Shown: positions 7,681 through 9,376 of the stretch, one piece after another
Layout: each line of letters begins with the position of its first letter
How positions within the stretch are numbered: the stretch's first letter is position 1
Assembly: GCA_014874425.1 (NCBI GenBank)
Contig: JACWAG010000226.1
Coordinates: forward strand, 1 to 9,376
DNA length: 9,376 bases
Direction: 5' to 3'
Source of the DNA: Syntrophaceae bacterium
Lineage (GTDB): Bacteria; Desulfobacterota; Desulfomonilia; Desulfomonilales; Desulfomonilaceae
Translations under genes and position numbers: made by a program
Notes under the pieces: generated by a model
What the model saw: only the letters and a program-made list of their open reading frames with translations
What the model was told of the DNA's origin: nothing
Databases searched by the model: none

Positions 7681-7762
7681 CTTACCTTAATGGTTTTGAC
7701 CCAATTTCAAAGGCTACACAAAAACCAACATCTCTTTTGGGGGGAGAATTGAGAGACATTAG

Positions 7763-7838
7763 TTTTTCACCTCAGAAGGTGATCAGAACCAATGGTCACA
7801 AAGGTGGAAAAGTTTGTTCTGGGAGATTAGGAACGAGC
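7763..7838 (+). ncRNA. Candidate structured RNA / leader element, unassigned
   Basis: The stretch folds by eye into two abutting hairpins. First, 7763-7772 pairs with 7802-7811 (10 bp, one G-U), then an internal loop, then 7779-7784 with 7794-7799 (6 bp, one G-U) and a nine-base loop. Second, starting on the very next base, 7812-7819 pairs with 7831-7838 (8 bp, two G-U) and an 11-base loop. CCA in the first loop could pair with TGG in the second. A competing tetraloop hairpin (7767-7772 with 7777-7782) is mutually exclusive with the first stem. It lies between a terminator and a small-protein gene starting at 7999. It does not match the cobalamin, c-di-GMP, TPP, SAM or fluoride riboswitch consensus I know. 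The rest of the gap (7681-7762, 7839-7998) shows no gene. A 43-codon TTG frame at 7749-7880 overlaps this element and cannot be excluded. Confidence 0.3.
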
Positions 7839-7983
7839 GATGCAGACTATACCCGCAGGGGGATAATTGTGTCAATATAAAAAATGCCCCTTAGTGAAAA
7901 TAAATGGAACCATTAATGTTCAAGTGGAAACTTTACCTAAAAATAAGCGTCTAGCTAATAAAACACGTTGACCAACATTAATG

Positions 7984-7990
7984 AAAGGAG
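7984..7990 (+). promoter_or_regulatory. Shine-Dalgarno deciding the ATG at 7999
   Basis: AAAGGAG lies eight bases before the ATG at 7999. An in-frame ATG at 7981 sits immediately upstream of this site and has no ribosome site of its own, so the later ATG is the likely start. The gene at the right edge has the same arrangement. Confidence 0.7.
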
Positions 7991-7998
7991 CACTCGCT

Positions 7999-8286
7999 AT
8001 GACAAGAAAGAATTACTCATTGGTTGTAGGCGCGATGCTGCTAGCTATTCTGTTGACCAATTTTGGTCTATTTGTTGCGCCTGTATTTTCATCCGAAACT
8101 GTGGAACAGCAGCGGGCATTATGTATAAGCAAATGTAACGACCCCACCGGAAGCGAGATGTATTTTGGCGGAGGTGGTGAGTTTTATGGCCTCTTGCAAC
8201 TCCGTGCCATATGCATTTCTAACTGCGAGAAAATGTTTTGGAAAGAGTGGCAGAAGGAAATGGACGATACAGGGGACAACCAGTAG
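7999..8286 (+). CDS. Small exported protein with duplicated CX3C motif
   Basis: This is a 95-residue protein that I cannot assign to a named family. Residues 1-8 are basic/polar and 9-29 hydrophobic, ending VAPVFSS, so a Sec signal peptide with cleavage near residue 31 is likely. The mature part carries two near-identical units: RALCISKC (39-46) and RAICISNC (69-76). They give CX3C-X25-CX3C with C42, C46, C72 and C76. Between them lies a glycine-rich turn (FGGGGEF). The C-terminus is acidic and amphipathic. Two CX3C motifs on paired helices would allow two inter-helix disulfides (a helical hairpin, as in mitochondrial small Tim proteins) or binding of a metal or cluster. This is an analogy from spacing only. 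It ends nine bases from the convergent repeat-protein gene. The function is unknown. Confidence 0.75.
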   Translation: MTRKNYSLVVGAMLLAILLTNFGLFVAPVFSSETVEQQRALCISKCNDPTGSEMYFGGGGEFYGLLQLRAICISNCEKMFWKEWQKEMDDTGDNQ

Positions 8287-8295
8287 CACATCCAT

Positions 8296-8532
8296 TTAAT
8301 CATCATCCCTTTCGATCTCGCCAACTACATTGCCGAATTTGTCTCTGATGGTGACCTGTCCGTCACCGTGGCGTGTCTGACTGCCGGCATAATCTCCGTA
8401 GCGGTCCCAAAAATCAGTAGTGTCACCATGCTGAGTTGACGAACCAATAACATCACCATAGCGATCTCGGTAAACCTCATCAGCAAAGGCAAAAGCGGGC
8501 ATCAAGAACAATAATATGATGAAATATTTCAT
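8296..8532 (-). CDS. Small secreted protein of three 20-residue RYGD/HGD repeats
   Basis: This is a 78-residue protein. MKYFIILLFLMPAFAFA is a clear signal peptide with an AFA cleavage site after residue 17, leaving a mature chain of about 61 residues. That chain is almost entirely three tandem units with a 20-residue period: 21-40 (YRDRYGDVIGSS, then QHGD), 41-60 (FWDRYGDYAGSQ, then RHGD) and 61-78 (TIRDKFGNVVGE). The aligned core is [WR]DrYGdxxGSxTxHGD. Such short Gly/Asp repeats suggest stacked beta-hairpins and possible metal or surface binding, but this is inference. The C-terminus is acidic (ERDDD). The ATG overlaps the TGA of the doubtful upstream frame (ATGA) and has only a weak GGTGA ribosome site. 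It is convergent with the twin-CX3C gene. It has no cysteines and no known function. Confidence 0.7.
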   Translation of the reverse strand: MKYFIILLFLMPAFAFADEVYRDRYGDVIGSSTQHGDTTDFWDRYGDYAGSQTRHGDGQVTIRDKFGNVVGEIERDDD

Positions 8533-8804
8533 GGCTGTTCACCACTAGGCTCTGTTTCCGACTTCTTTGGTTTAGCAGTCTCAAAACTCAAAAGAGGCTT
8601 CCTGAAACAATGCCACAAAGGGCTGTCAATGAACAGAGGCGGCAATATGTGAAGTTTATCACACTCTTGCTGAACCCATGCCCATAATTTTTTATAAACC
8701 GTTATTGTGGTGTGTGTGTAGTCTCGGTGTGTAATTATAACTGGGTCCGGTGTCGACTCTAACCCCTCTTTTGGATGGGGCCGCCCCCGTTGTTTCTCCG
8801 CCAA
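8529..8804 (-). CDS. Doubtful hypothetical ORF upstream of the repeat protein
   Basis: This 91-codon frame overlaps the start of the secreted repeat protein by ATGA, a junction typical of translationally coupled genes. It starts at a TTG two codons after an in-frame stop and contains no ATG. Only a weak AGG lies near the start. The product would be soluble and basic, with a Trp-containing stretch (KKLWAWVQQECDK) and a charged, proline-rich tail. I recognise no domain. It may instead be the untranslated leader of the repeat-protein gene and the shared promoter region with the plus-strand gene at 8918. No other gene or clear promoter is visible in 8533-8917. Confidence 0.3.
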   Translation of the reverse strand: MAEKQRGRPHPKEGLESTPDPVIITHRDYTHTTITVYKKLWAWVQQECDKLHILPPLFIDSPLWHCFRKPLLSFETAKPKKSETEPSGEQP

Positions 8805-8917
8805 TACCTATTCAACGACCCAGTTCTAAACAACAAAAAAACAATCCGCCATTAAGTTGCTTTTTACCAGATTGGATTAATGTTACCATCATCAAATCTC
8901 ATTCATCGGAGGGTACC

Positions 8918-9184
8918 ATGAAGGTCAGACGTTTAATAGGGTTGTTCATAGCCATCGTTTTTGTCCTGACAACGGTGGTTGCTTTCGCTGCCGGAGATAG
9001 CTACGTCGTAATCAAGGACAAAAAAGGTGTTTGTAAGGTGATAAAAGCCAAAGAAAAGACACCTTCGACAATAGCAGGTCCGTTCAAGACCAAAGAAGAA
9101 GCGAAAAAAGCAAAGGGAAAGGAATGTCCCAAGACTTCTAGTAAGCCAAGTAAACCAACTACGTCCCCTAAATCAAGTTATTGA
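8918..9184 (+). CDS. Small lysine-rich periplasmic protein with SPOR-like GPF segment
   Basis: This is an 88-residue protein. MKVRR followed by a hydrophobic core and AFA (22-24) is a strong Sec signal peptide. The mature chain opens with the strand SYVVIKDKKGVCKVIKAK and continues to IAGPFKTKEEAKKAKGKEC (52-70). The order of beta-strand, then GPF, then an EA-containing helix resembles a minimal half of a SPOR domain, which binds denuded peptidoglycan. The match is partial and the protein too short for a full domain. C39 and C70 could form a disulfide. The tail (71-88) is Lys/Ser/Pro/Thr and likely disordered. The ATG at 8918 has GGAGG five bases upstream. An open frame back to 8750 is not used, since it would bury the signal peptide. 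A strong terminator follows, 48 bases after the stop, so it is probably transcribed alone. Confidence 0.75.
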   Translation: MKVRRLIGLFIAIVFVLTTVVAFAAGDSYVVIKDKKGVCKVIKAKEKTPSTIAGPFKTKEEAKKAKGKECPKTSSKPSKPTTSPKSSY

Positions 9185-9232
9185 TAAAATGCTGTATGTT
9201 CTAAGCTCGGCAGGGAGAATATCTTGACTATT

Positions 9233-9262
9233 AGCCTTAGCGTTCTTCGCTAGGGCTTTTTT
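9233..9262 (+). terminator. Rho-independent terminator
   Basis: A 10-bp stem (AGCCTTAGCG at 9233-9242 with CGCTAGGGCT at 9248-9257, one G-U pair) with a five-base loop TTCTT runs directly into six Ts (9257-9262). It is a textbook intrinsic terminator for the lysine-rich protein gene, insulating it from the next gene. Confidence 0.85.
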
Positions 9263-9300
9263 GTGGAGCTAAATATAAAGCGCCTATGAAAGGTTTTGTT

Positions 9301-9376
9301 ATGGGTAAGAGGAACATTATCCTGTTACTATTTATTGGTTTGCTTATAGTAGGATTCTTATTGCACAGGCTATTCC
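9301..9376 (+). CDS. Partial CDS, N-terminal signal anchor
   Basis: An open frame begins with MGKRN and a continuous hydrophobic stretch (IILLLFIGLLIVGFLLHRLF) to the window edge, with 25 residues visible and no stop. The pattern is a single N-terminal membrane anchor or uncleaved signal, as in HlyD-type membrane-fusion proteins and many other exported proteins, so no family can be assigned. AAAGG at 9289-9293 sits seven bases before the ATG at 9301. An in-frame ATG at 9286 directly precedes this site and is less likely to be the start. Confidence 0.6.
   Translation, partial: MGKRNIILLLFIGLLIVGFLLHRLF

Noticed and set aside
7749..7880. 43-codon TTG frame in the gap before the twin-CX3C gene
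   Set aside because: The G-rich site is only two bases from the TTG, no family is recognisable, and RNA stems explain the segment at least as well. Kept only as an alternative in the RNA entry.
7688..7917. Nine-base inverted repeat TTAATGGTT / AACCATTAA about 220 bases apart
   Set aside because: The match is short, AT-rich and widely spaced, and no target duplication or transposase accompanies it. It is compatible with chance.

Overview
The window looks like chromosomal DNA from an anaerobic bacterium. The closest feel is a Desulfobacterota (syntroph or sulfate-reducer) lineage. This rests on gene content only: a B12-binding-type radical SAM enzyme, an iron-sulfur/FMN/FAD 2,4-dienoyl-CoA reductase, and several tiny exported proteins. 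There is no rRNA, tRNA or other phylogenetic marker, so the taxon is an inference. I see no CRISPR array, insertion sequence or integrase.

Left edge (1-915, minus strand): a ThiF/MoeB/HesA-type E1-like adenylyltransferase is followed on the same strand by the first residues of a gene that opens with an LAGG nucleotidyltransferase-like motif. This pairing would suit molybdenum/tungsten cofactor or sulfur-carrier metabolism, but the second gene is cut off. Positions 862-1182 form a divergent, non-coding stretch with three small inverted repeats.

Positions 1183-1978: a secreted, low-complexity protein (plus strand) converges on a 62-residue tryptophan-rich two-helix membrane protein (minus strand).

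Centre (2174-7525, plus strand): three genes lie in line, separated by 61 and 65 bases. They are a large radical SAM protein with a B12-binding-type N-terminus and a TPR-like C-terminus, a crotonase-fold enzyme whose active-site positions match dienoyl-CoA isomerase (E130, E150, D158), and a full-length FadH-like 2,4-dienoyl-CoA reductase/old yellow enzyme with all recognisable catalytic and cluster residues. The last two make a coherent pair for handling double bonds during unsaturated acyl-CoA oxidation. The role of the radical SAM protein in this run is unknown. A 15-bp perfect hairpin at 7645-7680 probably ends the transcript.

Right part (7681-9376): first comes a stretch that folds on paper into two adjacent long hairpins (7763-7838), a possible structured RNA. 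A cluster of very small exported proteins follows: a 95-residue protein with a duplicated CX3C motif, a 78-residue protein made of three 20-residue repeats, a doubtful 91-residue ORF overlapping it by ATGA, and an 88-residue lysine-rich protein with a SPOR-like GPF segment and a strong terminator. The window ends inside a gene starting with a signal anchor. The best candidates for something undescribed are the twin-CX3C protein, the possible RNA upstream of it, and the TPR-extended radical SAM protein beside the dienoyl-CoA genes.
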